Source: an uncultured Pelagibacteraceae bacterium (GTDB lineage: Bacteria; Pseudomonadota; Alphaproteobacteria; Pelagibacterales; Pelagibacteraceae). Taken from it: 64,000 nucleotides of DNA. This document shows, in pieces, positions 25,374-35,603 of the stretch (position 1 is the stretch's first letter; each line of letters starts with the position of its first letter). The position numbers and the translations under genes are program-made. The notes beneath the pieces are model-generated. The model was not told the origin of the DNA. It ran no database searches and saw nothing but the letters and a program-made list of their open reading frames with translations. The stretch lies in contig CACFIL010000005.1 of assembly GCA_902566315.1 (NCBI GenBank), forward strand, positions 1 through 64,000. Direction: 5' to 3'.

Positions 25374-26182
25374 TTTAATTCTTTCTGAAAAAAGTCAATT
25401 TTTGCTTCATAATTTTTAAGTACATTTTTAATTGATAATTTTGAAATTTCTTCTCTATGTATACCACCTGTAATAAGCAATGAATCAAAATTTTGTAAGT
25501 TAGCACCCTTTATATCTGTATTTAAATTATCACCAATACATAATATTTTTTTGTTATTTACATCTGCCGAAATTTCATAAACAGGTGGATACGGTTTACC
25601 AAAATAAATCACCTCACCTTCAATTTCTTCAAATGATTTTGCAATAGAGCCTGCGCAATATTCTCTTTTATCGCCTCGATCAACTATTAAATCAGGGTTA
25701 GTGCATATCATTTTTTTAGTTATATGTTTTGATAAAAGATTTTTGTAATACCCTAGGTCATCTTCATGTTCTTCAAAAAGACCTGAACATAATAAATAAT
25801 CCGAGTCGTCTATATTAAGCACTTTATTATCTTCAAAAGTTTTAAATAAATCAAAATCTCTTGGTGGTCCTAAGTGAAAAAATTTTTTATTGTTGAAATT
25901 TTCTAAAAGATATCTTTTTGAAGCTTCTCCAGATGTAAAAACTGTATCAGAAAAATCATTTAATCCCATTTTTTTTAGAGTATTAATTACTGTCAGGTTG
26001 GGTCTTGGAGCATTTGTCAATAATATGAATTTTTTTTCATTATTAGATAATTCATTTAAAACTTTCACAGCATTTTCATGTAGATTTATTCCGTTGTGTA
26101 ATACACCCCAGATATCTATGAAAAATAAGTCATATTCACTGAATATTGATTTTAAGCCTGATTCATCTAAATTTTTACTCAT
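25367..26182 (-). CDS. HAD-superfamily class IIA hydrolase (TIGR01459 type)
   Basis: 271-residue HAD phosphatase-like protein. Motif I is FFIDIWGVLHNG, in which the usual second Asp is replaced by Trp-Gly as in TIGR01459 proteins. Motif II is LLTNAPRPN, the Lys is in FGKPYPPVYE, and motif III/IV is CIGDNLNTDIKGA. Substrate is unknown; relatives include NagD and pyridoxal phosphatases. The alphaproteobacterial neighbourhood HAD-ribF-ileS-lspA is conserved. It is transcribed divergently from groES across a 120-base region that holds the groES heat-shock promoter. Confidence 0.86.
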   Translation of the reverse strand: MSKNLDESGLKSIFSEYDLFFIDIWGVLHNGINLHENAVKVLNELSNNEKKFILLTNAPRPNLTVINTLKKMGLNDFSDTVFTSGEASKRYLLENFNNKKFFHLGPPRDFDLFKTFEDNKVLNIDDSDYLLCSGLFEEHEDDLGYYKNLLSKHITKKMICTNPDLIVDRGDKREYCAGSIAKSFEEIEGEVIYFGKPYPPVYEISADVNNKKILCIGDNLNTDIKGANLQNFDSLLITGGIHREEISKLSIKNVLKNYEAKIDFFQKELKW

Positions 26183-26249
26183 ATTTCAGATATAGCTTAA
26201 AAATCTAATAAATTCTTGAATTTTCTCATTTATAAATTTGAGGCCTGAT

Positions 26250-26278
26250 CTTGAAATAATAGTCACATGCATCTATAT
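26250..26278 (+). promoter_or_regulatory. Putative RpoH (sigma-32) promoter of groESL
   Basis: CTTG at 26250-26253 (within CTTGAAA), an 18-base spacer, then TCTATAT at 26272-26278. This fits the alphaproteobacterial heat-shock promoter pattern CTTG-N17/18-CYTATNT with one mismatch. The groES ATG is 25 bases downstream. No CIRCE inverted repeat (TTAGCACTC-type) was found, so HrcA control is not indicated. Promoter activity is inferred. Confidence 0.6.
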
Positions 26279-26302
26279 GAACAGTAATTTAAAGGAGTAA
26301 AT

Positions 26303-26596
26303 ATGAAGTTTAAACCGTTACACGATAGAGTTTTAATAGAAGTCTTGGATAGCAGCGAAAAAACTGCTGGTGGAATTATCATCCCTGATTCTGCGCAAGA
26401 GAAACCACAAGAAGGAAAAGTAGTTGCTGTAGGTGGTGGATCAAAAACTGAGGATGGAAAAATTATACCGATGGATGTTAAAGTTGGTGACAAAGTTCTT
26501 TTTGGAAAATGGTCAGGAACTGAAGTTAAAATTGATGGTAAAGAATACAGCATAATGAAAGAATCAGATATTATGGGTATCTCTACTTCTAAATAA
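26303..26596 (+). CDS. groES: Co-chaperonin GroES
   Basis: 97-residue GroES, forming the heptameric lid of the GroEL folding chamber. [38 protein letters not shown] is the textbook N-terminus including the mobile loop with GGIIIP, and the end reads [14 protein letters not shown]. The start is fixed by a strong AAAGGAG Shine-Dalgarno sequence. The 15 bases AAAGGAGTAAATATG are identical to those at the hsp20 start (41609-41623). It heads the two-gene groESL operon, with 23 bases before groEL. Confidence 0.98.
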   Translation: MKFKPLHDRVLIEVLDSSEKTAGGIIIPDSAQEKPQEGKVVAVGGGSKTEDGKIIPMDVKVGDKVLFGKWSGTEVKIDGKEYSIMKESDIMGISTSK

Positions 26597-26604
26597 ATTA
26601 ATAA

Positions 26605-28275
<1,671 letters not shown>

Positions 28276-28301
28276 CCCAACAAGTCTAATTAAAAATTTT
28301 A

Positions 28302-28330
28302 AAAGGGCAGATTATTCTGCCCTTTTTTTT
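28302..28330 (+). terminator. Rho-independent terminator of groESL
   Basis: A perfect 9-bp stem AAAGGGCAG / CTGCCCTTT with loop ATTATT (28311-28316), followed by a run of T. It lies 26 bases after the groEL stop. It is one of very few clear intrinsic terminators in the window. Confidence 0.9.
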
Positions 28331-28370
28331 TGTTTTCAATTAAAAGTATAAATGTATAAGAACCTCAATC

Positions 28371-30197
28371 ATGAATAATAATATTCGAAACATCACTATC
28401 ATTGCTCATGTTGATCATGGAAAAACAACACTGATTGATAATTTGATGAAACAAAGTGGTTCTTTTAGAGACAACGAAGTAGTTGATGAAAGATTAATGG
28501 ATTCTGGAGAGCTGGAAAAAGAAAGAGGAATTACAATTCTTGCTAAGCCTACTTCGATTAATTGGAAAGATACTAGAATAAATATTATTGATACTCCTGG
28601 TCACAGAGATTTTGCAGCGGAGGTTGAAAGAGTTTTAAGTTTAGCAGATGGTGCATTATTGTTAGTAGACTCTGCAGAAGGCGTCATGCCTCAAACAAAA
28701 TTTGTATTAAGCAAAGCATTAAAACAGGGATTAAAACCAATTGTAGTAATAAATAAATTAGACAAAAGCGATCAAAGGGCTGATGAAGTTTTAAATGAGA
28801 CTTTTGATTTATTTGTTAGTTTGGATGCTAATGAAGAGCAATTAGATTTTCCTGTATTATACGCAAGTGGGAGATCTGGTTGGGCATCTAAAGATATTGA
28901 TGGACCAAGAGAAAATCTTAATCCACTATTAGATTTAGTTTTGGATCATGTAAAACCCTCTCAATTTGATAGATCAAAACCATTTGCGATGCTATCGACG
29001 CTACTTTATGCTGATAACTTTTTGGGCAGAAGCTTAGTAGGAAGAATTTCACAAGGGACGGCAAAAGCAAATCAACAAATTAAAGCAATAAATTTAAAAG
29101 GTGAAAAAGTAGATGAAGGTAGACTTACAAAGATCTTTAGATATGAGGGTACAAAAAAAGTGCCCATTGAAGTTGGAGAAGCTGGAGATATCGTAGTTAT
29201 AGCTGGATTAGAAAAAGCAAATGTAGCGGATACTATTTGTGATTTAGGGGTAAATGAACCAATTGAGGCAACACCGATCGATCCACCAACAATGTCGATA
29301 AAAATAACAGTAAATAGCTCACCATTAGCAGGAACTGAGGGTAAAAAATTAACAAGTACCCAGATTAGAGATCGTCTAATTTTAGAGGCTCAAAACAATG
29401 TTGGAATTTCTTTCTCAGAAAATGCAAATAAAGATGCATTTGATATAAGTGGAAGAGGAGAATTAATGCTCGAAATATTATTAATACAAATGAGACGTGA
29501 GGGTTTTGAGATGACTGTAAGCCCTCCTAAAGTTTTATTTAAAACTGACGAAAATTCAAAAAAGTTAGAACCCATTGAAGAAATTACTATGGATTTAGAT
29601 GAAGAATATTCATCAAGGATTATTGACTCTATGAATAGAAGAAAGGGTAAATTAATTGAATTAAAAGATACTGGAAAGAATAAAAAAAGACTAATTTTTC
29701 ATGCGCCAACAAGAGGTTTAATGGGATACACAAGTAGATTTTTAACTTTAACAAAAGGAACAGGTGTTATTAACAGAATTTTTCAATCTTATGGAGATTT
29801 TGAGGGAGACATGGAGGGTAGAAGAAATGGTGCTTTAATTTCTATGGACCAGGGTAAAGCTGTTGCATTTTCAATTTTTAATTTACAGGCTAGAGGAGAA
29901 ATGTTTGTCACTCACAATGATCCGGTTTATACAGGAATGATTGTTGGCTTAGCTCCTAAACCAGGTGATATGATAATTAATGTTATGAAAGGAAAAAAAC
30001 TTACAAATATGAGAACACAAGGTACTGATGAAAATATTGTTCTAACGCCTGTAAGACAAATGTCGATTGCAGAACAGTTAAGTATACTTAATACTGATGA
30101 AGCTTTAGAAATTACACCTAAATCTTGTAGACTCAGAAAAGTAATTCTGGACCCAAACGAAAGAAAAAGAAACGAAAAACAAAATACTGCTACTTAG
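28371..30197 (+). CDS. typA: Translational GTPase TypA/BipA
   Basis: 608-residue ribosome-associated GTPase related to EF-G, involved in ribosome assembly and stress adaptation. G1 is AHVDHGKTTL, the switch I region has ERGITI, G3 is DTPGHRDF and G4 is NKLDKSDQRADEV. The BipA-specific C-terminal half includes PTRGLMGYTSRFLT and RQMSIAEQLSILNTDEALEITP. It is separated from groEL by the terminator, so it is probably expressed from its own promoter. The final TAG shares TTAG with the stop of the convergent YczE-like gene. Confidence 0.97.
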   Translation: MNNNIRNITIIAHVDHGKTTLIDNLMKQSGSFRDNEVVDERLMDSGELEKERGITILAKPTSINWKDTRINIIDTPGHRDFAAEVERVLSLADGALLLVDSAEGVMPQTKFVLSKALKQGLKPIVVINKLDKSDQRADEVLNETFDLFVSLDANEEQLDFPVLYASGRSGWASKDIDGPRENLNPLLDLVLDHVKPSQFDRSKPFAMLSTLLYADNFLGRSLVGRISQGTAKANQQIKAINLKGEKVDEGRLTKIFRYEGTKKVPIEVGEAGDIVVIAGLEKANVADTICDLGVNEPIEATPIDPPTMSIKITVNSSPLAGTEGKKLTSTQIRDRLILEAQNNVGISFSENANKDAFDISGRGELMLEILLIQMRREGFEMTVSPPKVLFKTDENSKKLEPIEEITMDLDEEYSSRIIDSMNRRKGKLIELKDTGKNKKRLIFHAPTRGLMGYTSRFLTLTKGTGVINRIFQSYGDFEGDMEGRRNGALISMDQGKAVAFSIFNLQARGEMFVTHNDPVYTGMIVGLAPKPGDMIINVMKGKKLTNMRTQGTDENIVLTPVRQMSIAEQLSILNTDEALEITPKSCRLRKVILDPNERKRNEKQNTAT

Positions 30198-30841
30198 TTC
30201 ATTATTCTATCGATAATGAACAAACTAAAAGCAATACAAGGACCAATTCCAAAAGCAAACATCAAAGTTCCAACACCAATTGTTCCACCCAAGTACCACC
30301 CAACTGAGGCTACAGAAATTTCTATAAAGCCTCTCACAGCGGCAATCGGTAGATTAGTTTTTTTTTGTAAACCAGTCATTAAGCCATCCCTAGGCCCTGG
30401 ACCTAAATTAGCTATTAAATAAATACCACTCCCGACTCCAACAATCATAACGCCTAATGCTGCCATTAATAATTTCATTATATAAGTTTCAGGGGTTGGT
30501 ATTAATGCAATTGTAATGTCTAACATTGCTGCAATGATTACGATATTGAATATGGTACCTAGACCAGGTTTTTGTTTTAAAAAAAACCATGAAGATAAAA
30601 CGACAACACTTACTAAAAAAGTGACAATACCAATGGATAATCCTGAATTAATTGAAATTCCTTGTGCCATTACAGTCCATGGAGAATTGCCAATAAATGA
30701 AATAACGACTAAGGCTTCTCCAAAACCAAATAATATAAGCCCAAAACTAAGGAAGAATAATGTTGATAATTTTGGCTTTAAATTAAAAGTCTCGTGAGAA
30801 CTCCAAGAGACTTTTGGAATATTTTTAATAGTAAGGAACAT
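30194..30841 (-). CDS. YczE/YyaS/YitT-family membrane protein
   Basis: 215-residue protein with about five to six hydrophobic helices. The stretch IANLGPGPRDGLMTGLQKKTNLPIAAVRGFIE matches the LG-x-GPRDGLM motif of the YczE family, and GGTIGVGTLMFAFGIGP is its usual C-terminal block. Biochemical function is unknown; the gene is often a neighbour of regulators or transporters. It overlaps typA by four bases at the 3' ends and is divergent from the DUF6134 gene with 39 bases between starts. Confidence 0.82.
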   Translation of the reverse strand: MFLTIKNIPKVSWSSHETFNLKPKLSTLFFLSFGLILFGFGEALVVISFIGNSPWTVMAQGISINSGLSIGIVTFLVSVVVLSSWFFLKQKPGLGTIFNIVIIAAMLDITIALIPTPETYIMKLLMAALGVMIVGVGSGIYLIANLGPGPRDGLMTGLQKKTNLPIAAVRGFIEISVASVGWYLGGTIGVGTLMFAFGIGPCIAFSLFIIDRIMN

Positions 30842-30880
30842 ATTTTAAGCTATTATTTATACTTTCTTTAACTAAAATCC

Positions 30881-31567
30881 ATGAAAATGAAACATTTTAT
30901 AATCGTATCCATAATTCTTATGTTTGCCTCTAAAGTGATAGCACATAGCAGTCATTATGAGGGTCTTAAAAAAATTGAGATGGATGTTCTAAGAAATAAT
31001 GAAGTTATTGGTAGCACCAACTACTTCTTTGAATTTGAGGAGGATTTATTTGTTGTAAAAAATTATACTAATTTCAAAGTAGAGTTATTTGGCGTAACAG
31101 TTTTCTCAATATTAAGTGAAACAATAGAAAAATATAAAGATGAAAAATTAGTTTTTTTTAAATCAAATACTTTTCAAAATGATAAAGAGAAATATGTGAA
31201 TCTAAATTATGATCGGGGTATAAATAAATTTATTATAGATGGATCATCTTATAAAGGTGAAGCTAGTTTAGATTGTACAATTGGGAATTGGTGGAACCAC
31301 AAGATTTTTAAAGCTGACAAACAAATCAGTCCTTTATCTGGAAGTATAAAAAAGCAGACTGTGGATTTAATAGGAAATGAAAACATTACGATTAATGGTA
31401 AAGACTATTTAACTGAACACTTTAATATTAAATCAAATGATGAAAATCTTTCTGATGAAAAAAAATTTGAATTTGATGTTTGGTATAATCCAGAAAATAA
31501 TTTAATATTAAAAGTTACTTATAATAAAATGGGTAATTGGGAATATAGATTAAGGAGTTTTGAATAA
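30881..31567 (+). CDS. DUF6134 family exported protein
   Basis: 228-residue protein with a cleavable signal peptide (hydrophobic about 5-20, cleavage after the VIAHS region). The rest is beta-rich, with VLRNNEVIGSTNYFFE, SYKGEASLDCTIGNWWNHKIF and DVWYNPENNLILKVTYNKMGNWEYRL, the typical DUF6134 pattern. A similar fold occurs in DUF3108-type periplasmic proteins. It probably acts in the periplasm; function is unknown. The stop overlaps the next gene's start (TAATG), so it is coupled to the DjlA-like gene. Confidence 0.75.
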   Translation: MKMKHFIIVSIILMFASKVIAHSSHYEGLKKIEMDVLRNNEVIGSTNYFFEFEEDLFVVKNYTNFKVELFGVTVFSILSETIEKYKDEKLVFFKSNTFQNDKEKYVNLNYDRGINKFIIDGSSYKGEASLDCTIGNWWNHKIFKADKQISPLSGSIKKQTVDLIGNENITINGKDYLTEHFNIKSNDENLSDEKKFEFDVWYNPENNLILKVTYNKMGNWEYRLRSFE

Positions 31568-32289
31568 TGGCAATATGGGGAAGCATAATTGGTGGAATGC
31601 TAGGTTTTTCAATTGGTGGACCTTTTGGTATGCTTTTAGGATCCTTAATTGGTGGAAAAATGTCAAGAGCCAGATCAAGTGGTGGATTTAGATCTTTTGC
31701 ACAGCCACAACAAATATTTGCACTCTCTTTGATAGTTTTATCAGCAAAGCTAAGTAAAGCAGATGGACAGGTTAGTCGTGAAGAGTTAATTGCTGTTAAA
31801 GATAAATTAAAAATACCTGAAAGTGAATTAGATCAGGTTGGTAAAATTTTTAATAAAGCTAAAGAGGAAAGTACCGGGTATGAACCATATGCAAAACAAA
31901 TTGCAGAGGTTTATAGAGGAAATATGAATGTGTTAGAGGAAGTAATTAACACTCTTTTTTATATTGCTGAAGCTGATGGACACATAAGTGACAATGAATT
32001 AATTATGATAGAGGATATAGCAAGAATTTTTGGATTAAATCAGACACAAATTAACGGAATTAAAGAAAGCAGAAAGTCATCGGACAAACTTAATCCATAT
32101 ATTGTTTTAGAGAGCAAACCTGACGACTCACTCGAAGAAATAAGAAAACGTTATATTAAACTTAGCAAAGAGCATCATCCTGATCTTTTATTAAGTAAAG
32201 GTGTTCCTCAAGAAGTAATAGATGAGAGCAAAGCTAAAATGAGAGCTGTAAATTCTGCTTGGGATCAAATACAAAAATTAAAGAATTAG
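31567..32289 (+). CDS. djlA: DjlA-like co-chaperone (TerB-like domain plus J domain)
   Basis: 240-residue protein. The N-terminal Gly-rich hydrophobic segment (about 5-31) looks like the DjlA membrane anchor. The middle (about 50-160) is a TerB-like helical domain with two LSKADGQVSREEL / AEADGHISDNEL repeats. The C-terminal J domain (about 175-238) has the HPD motif in KLSKEHHPDLLLSKG. It stimulates DnaK at the inner membrane. It starts inside the DUF6134 stop and ends overlapping the opposite-strand orf96 by 12 bases. Confidence 0.9.
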   Translation: MAIWGSIIGGMLGFSIGGPFGMLLGSLIGGKMSRARSSGGFRSFAQPQQIFALSLIVLSAKLSKADGQVSREELIAVKDKLKIPESELDQVGKIFNKAKEESTGYEPYAKQIAEVYRGNMNVLEEVINTLFYIAEADGHISDNELIMIEDIARIFGLNQTQINGIKESRKSSDKLNPYIVLESKPDDSLEEIRKRYIKLSKEHHPDLLLSKGVPQEVIDESKAKMRAVNSAWDQIQKLKN

Positions 32290-32568
32290 TCCTAATAAAC
32301 TCGCCATAAAATACATAGAAAATACAAAAGCAAGAACTACAATAAAATACATTATTGTAACAATTTTATCTCTTTTCCTTCTTTGTCTTACAAATGGCTT
32401 ATCATCCAAGTCGCAGATATCTCTTATGCCGACAACTTTATAATCACAAGTATAACGCCATATTGAGTCGGGCATCCTAGGATCAGTTTGATTATAATAT
32501 TGAATCCATTGAACTGTATATTTAAATAAAAGATAGCTTACTATTAAAAGAAGACCACTAGTAAACAT
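32278..32568 (-). CDS. Hypothetical small membrane protein (orf96)
   Basis: 96-residue protein not recognised by me. One hydrophobic helix lies at about 3-22 and another at about 70-93. Between them a polar loop contains YNQTDPRMPDSIWRYTCDYKVVGIRDICDLDDKPF with two Cys, and a basic RQRRKRDK stretch precedes helix 2. The Cys-bearing loop is on one side of the membrane and the basic patch suggests the cytoplasmic boundary of helix 2. It is 11 bases after the aceA stop on the same strand, so it may be the tail of the aceA transcript. It overlaps djlA by 12 bases. Confidence 0.65.
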   Translation of the reverse strand: MFTSGLLLIVSYLLFKYTVQWIQYYNQTDPRMPDSIWRYTCDYKVVGIRDICDLDDKPFVRQRRKRDKIVTIMYFIVVLAFVFSMYFMASLLGLIL

Positions 32569-32579
32569 TAATCTAACAT

Positions 32580-33854
32580 CTAAAACTGTTCTGACTCAGT
32601 TGAGCCTTCCATTGCAGTAGTTGAGCTTTTGCCTGAGCTTATTGTATTTGAAACTGCATCAAAATAAGATGTACCTACTTCTCTTTGATGTTTAACACTT
32701 GTGTATCCATCTTTTTCTCTTGCAAATTCATGTTGTTGAATTTTTGAGTAAGCGGTCATACCCTCTGATTTATATTTTTCTGCTAATTCAAATATTGCGA
32801 TATTTTGAGTGTGGAAACCTGCTAATGTAATAAATTGAAATTTATATCCCATTTCTCCAATCTTTCTTTGAAATGATCCAATTTCCTCATCAGATAAATG
32901 TTTCTTCCAATTAAATGATGGCGAACAGTTATAAGCTAACATTTTACCAGGAAATTTTTCATGTATAGCATCAGCAAATTTCTTTGCTTCTTCTAAATTT
33001 GGAGTAGCAGTTTCACACCAAATTAAATCTGCGTATGGTGCATAAGCAAGACCTCTAGAAATTGCCTGCTCTATTCCGTCTTTAACATAAAAGAAACCTT
33101 CGGGAGATCTTTCGCCGGTTAAAAATGGTTTGTCATTTTCATCAAAATCATTTGTGATTAACTTTGCAGCATTTGCATCTGTTCTTGCTAAAATTATTAA
33201 TGGTACATCTGCAATATCAGCGGCAAGTCTTGCAGCCTTTAAATTTCTAACCATTGTTCCAGTTGGAACTAAAACTTTTCCACCCATATGACCACATTTT
33301 TTCTCACTAGCTAGTTGGTCTTCAAAATGAACTCCTGCAGCACCTGCTCTAATAAATTTTTTGGTTAATTCAAATACGTTTAGTGGTCCACCAAATCCTG
33401 CTTCACCATCAGCTATAATTGGCAACATGTAATCAGTTCTTTTACTTTTATCCATGTCACCATCTATCATTTCCATATGTTGAATTTGATCTGCTCTAAC
33501 TAGGGAATTATTCATTGTCTCAACTAATTTTGGTGCACTATCATAAGGATATAAAGATTGGTCAGGATACATTTCTCCTGCGCTGTTAGCATCAGCTGCA
33601 ACTTGCCAACCACTTAAATAAATTGCCTTTAAACCTGCCTTTGCGTGTTGTACTGCATGATTTCCTGAAAGTGACCCTAGAGTGTTTACATAAGCTTCAG
33701 TATTAAGCAGTTTCCAAAGCTTTTGGGACTGCATTTTACACATAGAATACTCGATTTTGATAGAACCTCTTAATCTTTCAACTTCTTCAGGAGTATAATC
33801 TCTTTTAATACCTGCAAATCTTTGTAAATCGTATGATATATTCTCAGCTGACAC
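32580..33854 (-). CDS. aceA: Isocitrate lyase
   Basis: 424-residue TIM-barrel enzyme cleaving isocitrate to glyoxylate and succinate, the first step of the glyoxylate bypass. The catalytic signature KKCGH is at residues 185-189; [20 protein letters not shown] and [15 protein letters not shown] are family blocks. The start is GTG at 33854, supported by AGAGGGG about six bases upstream. It is followed by orf96 and preceded by orf53 on the same strand, with an ScfR/RamB-type regulator gene divergent beyond. That arrangement suggests local control by that regulator. Confidence 0.97.
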   Translation of the reverse strand: MSAENISYDLQRFAGIKRDYTPEEVERLRGSIKIEYSMCKMQSQKLWKLLNTEAYVNTLGSLSGNHAVQHAKAGLKAIYLSGWQVAADANSAGEMYPDQSLYPYDSAPKLVETMNNSLVRADQIQHMEMIDGDMDKSKRTDYMLPIIADGEAGFGGPLNVFELTKKFIRAGAAGVHFEDQLASEKKCGHMGGKVLVPTGTMVRNLKAARLAADIADVPLIILARTDANAAKLITNDFDENDKPFLTGERSPEGFFYVKDGIEQAISRGLAYAPYADLIWCETATPNLEEAKKFADAIHEKFPGKMLAYNCSPSFNWKKHLSDEEIGSFQRKIGEMGYKFQFITLAGFHTQNIAIFELAEKYKSEGMTAYSKIQQHEFAREKDGYTSVKHQREVGTSYFDAVSNTISSGKSSTTAMEGSTESEQF

Positions 33855-33875
33855 TTAAACCCCTCTCTTTTGATT

Positions 33876-33901
33876 AAATGACTAGAAATGACTAATGACT
33901 A
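33876..33901. repeat. Short tandem repeat AAATGACTA upstream of aceA
   Basis: AAATGACTA at 33876-33884 and at 33886-33894, then ATGACTA at 33895-33901. On the minus strand this is TAGTCAT repeated three times, starting with the orf53 stop codon and lying 21-47 bases upstream of the aceA GTG. It may be a regulatory site or a slippage product. No function is known. Confidence 0.5.
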
Positions 33902-34060
33902 TTTTGAGCTGTATTCTTCAGTAAATTCATTCATTCCGCTAGAGCCCCAATCGCAATGATCGTCTCTAATGTAAATACCCTTTGACTTGTGCTCAGAATG
34001 CTCTTCTTTATTAGTAATTTGGTAGTTATTTTCGATATTGTTTATTTTGTTTTTTTCCAT
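33899..34060 (-). CDS. Small ORF of 53 residues between aceA and its regulator (orf53)
   Basis: An ATG-to-TAG frame of 53 codons filling most of the 316-base gap between aceA and the regulator gene. The N-terminus is polar (Asn/Lys/Glu rich). The C-terminal part, KGIYIRDDHCDWGSSGMNEFTEEY, has a compact, conserved-looking composition. The DW-x3-G-x3-EF spacing faintly recalls the SDH assembly factor (DUF1674) tail, too weak to assign. No ribosome binding site is visible and a TATAA box is close to the ATG, so it may be leaderless. It would be the first gene of the aceA transcript. Confidence 0.55.
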   Translation of the reverse strand: MEKNKINNIENNYQITNKEEHSEHKSKGIYIRDDHCDWGSSGMNEFTEEYSSK

Positions 34061-34073
34061 GTAAACTTTATAA

Positions 34074-34164
34074 TTTACAATATTTACAAAATCTACAATT
34101 AAATTAATTTTGCTTGTAAAATCGAATAATTTTGTGTAAATTTTAATTTACAAAATTTACAAAT
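34074..34164. promoter_or_regulatory. TTTACAA operator array between orf53/aceA and the ScfR-type gene
   Basis: Five exact copies of TTTACAA occur in 91 bases: 34074-34080, 34083-34089, 34147-34153 and 34156-34162 on the plus strand, and 34114-34120 inverted. TCTACAA at 34092-34098 is a near copy. The copies form two clusters with a 9-base period (TTTACAATA, TTTACAAAA, TCTACAATT; then TTTACAAAA, TTTACAAAT). ScfR/RamB-type regulators are known to bind TTTGCAAA-type half sites, from which these differ by one base. The last copy ends 6 bases before the regulator's ATG, suggesting autoregulation. Confidence 0.65.
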
Positions 34165-34170
34165 AGTAAA

Positions 34171-35595
34171 ATGAGTCAAATTGATACAAAAATTGGTCCA
34201 AAAATCAAAGCATTTAGAAGGCAACTAGGAATTCAAGCTAACAAACTAGCAGAAGAAATGTCTATTTCACCAAGCTATTTAAATTTAATAGAGAGTGGAA
34301 AAAGAAAAATTGATGGAGACTTACTTTTAAGGGTTTGTGATAAACTAAAAATAGAACTTTCCGATCTTACAAGCAAGACAGACATAAATCTTGAGAATAA
34401 TATTTCTGAATTGTTGGGTGATGAACTTTTTGAGGATCTTGATATTCTTGGACCAGAAGTAAAGGATTTAGTTAATACAAATCCAAAAATTGCTAAAGCT
34501 TTAATTAAACTGGGTGACAACTTTAAACAAAAAGATCATGAAATTTTTAACAAATTAGAAAATATTTCAGGTAAAATTATTGATGGGAGAAAAAACGCAT
34601 TTCCAGGTGAAGTAATTTCAGATTTTTTACAAGAAAATAAAAATTTTTTTCCAAAATTAGAAGAATTTGCTAATGAAATTTTTGAAAAAGTAAAACAAAA
34701 CAATAGAACAAGATATATTGCCTTATGTCAGTTTTTAAAAGATGAATATGGTATAACTGTAAAAGATGTAATACCTAAAGAAGGAAAACCATTTTCAAAA
34801 ATATATAAAGTGAAAGATAAAGAATTATTATTATCTGATTATCTCTCACTTGAAACTAAAAAACTTTTTGCAGCAGCACAAATTTCACAAGAAGGTGCCT
34901 CAAAAGAAATTGATGAATACCTTACTACATTTAATTTTCCAACTGAAGAATCTAAAAAATTAACAAGGGTTGCACTTTTGAATTATTGTGGTGCTGCAAT
35001 ATTAATGCCTTACTCTCTTTTTCATAAAGAATGCAAAGAATTAAAATATGATTTGGAACTTTTACAAAATACATTTGCTACTTCTTTCGAACAAGTAGCT
35101 CATAGAGTAACATGTTTACAAGATCCAAAACTTCCTGGAATACCTTTTCATTTTTTAAGAGTAGATGTTGCTGGAAATATTTCAAAAAGATTTTCATTAT
35201 CAGGTATAGAGATACCAAGATACGGTGGAGCATGTCCAAGATGGAATGTTTACTCAGCTTTTTCAAGGCCAGGTGTTATTCAAGCAGCAGTCAGCAAAAT
35301 GACCAACGGGGAAAGATATGTCTGTATAGCTAAAACAGTTGAAAAGGGTGTAGGAAGATATGGACAAAAAAAAAGTATGCTGTCTATAGGTCTCGGTTGT
35401 GAAGCAAAATATGCTAAAGAATTTGTATACACTGAAAATTTAGATCTCAGTGACAAAAAATCTGAATTACCTATTGGAGTATCATGTAGAACGTGTGACA
35501 GGCTTGATTGTTCACAGAGAGCTTTCCCTCCTCTTCATAAGAAATTTGATGTAGACATAAATTCTAGAGGAGTCTCTGTTTATGTAAATGAGTAA
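34171..35595 (+). CDS. ScfR/RamB-type short-chain acyl-CoA responsive transcriptional regulator
   Basis: 474-residue regulator. It has an N-terminal XRE helix-turn-helix (about 8-65; AEEMSISPSYLNLIESGKR), a central ImmA/IrrE-like region and a C-terminal DUF2083 domain. The last has the conserved GVSCRTCDRLDCSQRAFPP cysteine cluster. Family members (RamB in Corynebacterium, PccR in Rhodobacter) control acetate, propionate or glyoxylate genes. Its divergent position to aceA and the TTTACAA array between them make aceA and itself likely targets. It ends 8 bases before the stop of the convergent Lys-rich protein gene. Confidence 0.9.
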   Translation: MSQIDTKIGPKIKAFRRQLGIQANKLAEEMSISPSYLNLIESGKRKIDGDLLLRVCDKLKIELSDLTSKTDINLENNISELLGDELFEDLDILGPEVKDLVNTNPKIAKALIKLGDNFKQKDHEIFNKLENISGKIIDGRKNAFPGEVISDFLQENKNFFPKLEEFANEIFEKVKQNNRTRYIALCQFLKDEYGITVKDVIPKEGKPFSKIYKVKDKELLLSDYLSLETKKLFAAAQISQEGASKEIDEYLTTFNFPTEESKKLTRVALLNYCGAAILMPYSLFHKECKELKYDLELLQNTFATSFEQVAHRVTCLQDPKLPGIPFHFLRVDVAGNISKRFSLSGIEIPRYGGACPRWNVYSAFSRPGVIQAAVSKMTNGERYVCIAKTVEKGVGRYGQKKSMLSIGLGCEAKYAKEFVYTENLDLSDKKSELPIGVSCRTCDRLDCSQRAFPPLHKKFDVDINSRGVSVYVNE

Positions 35596-35603
35596 ATTAA
35601 AAA

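Noticed and set aside
26183-26302. CIRCE/HrcA operator before groES
   Set aside because: No TTAGCACTC-N9-GAGTGCTAA-like inverted repeat is present; only the RpoH-type elements were found.
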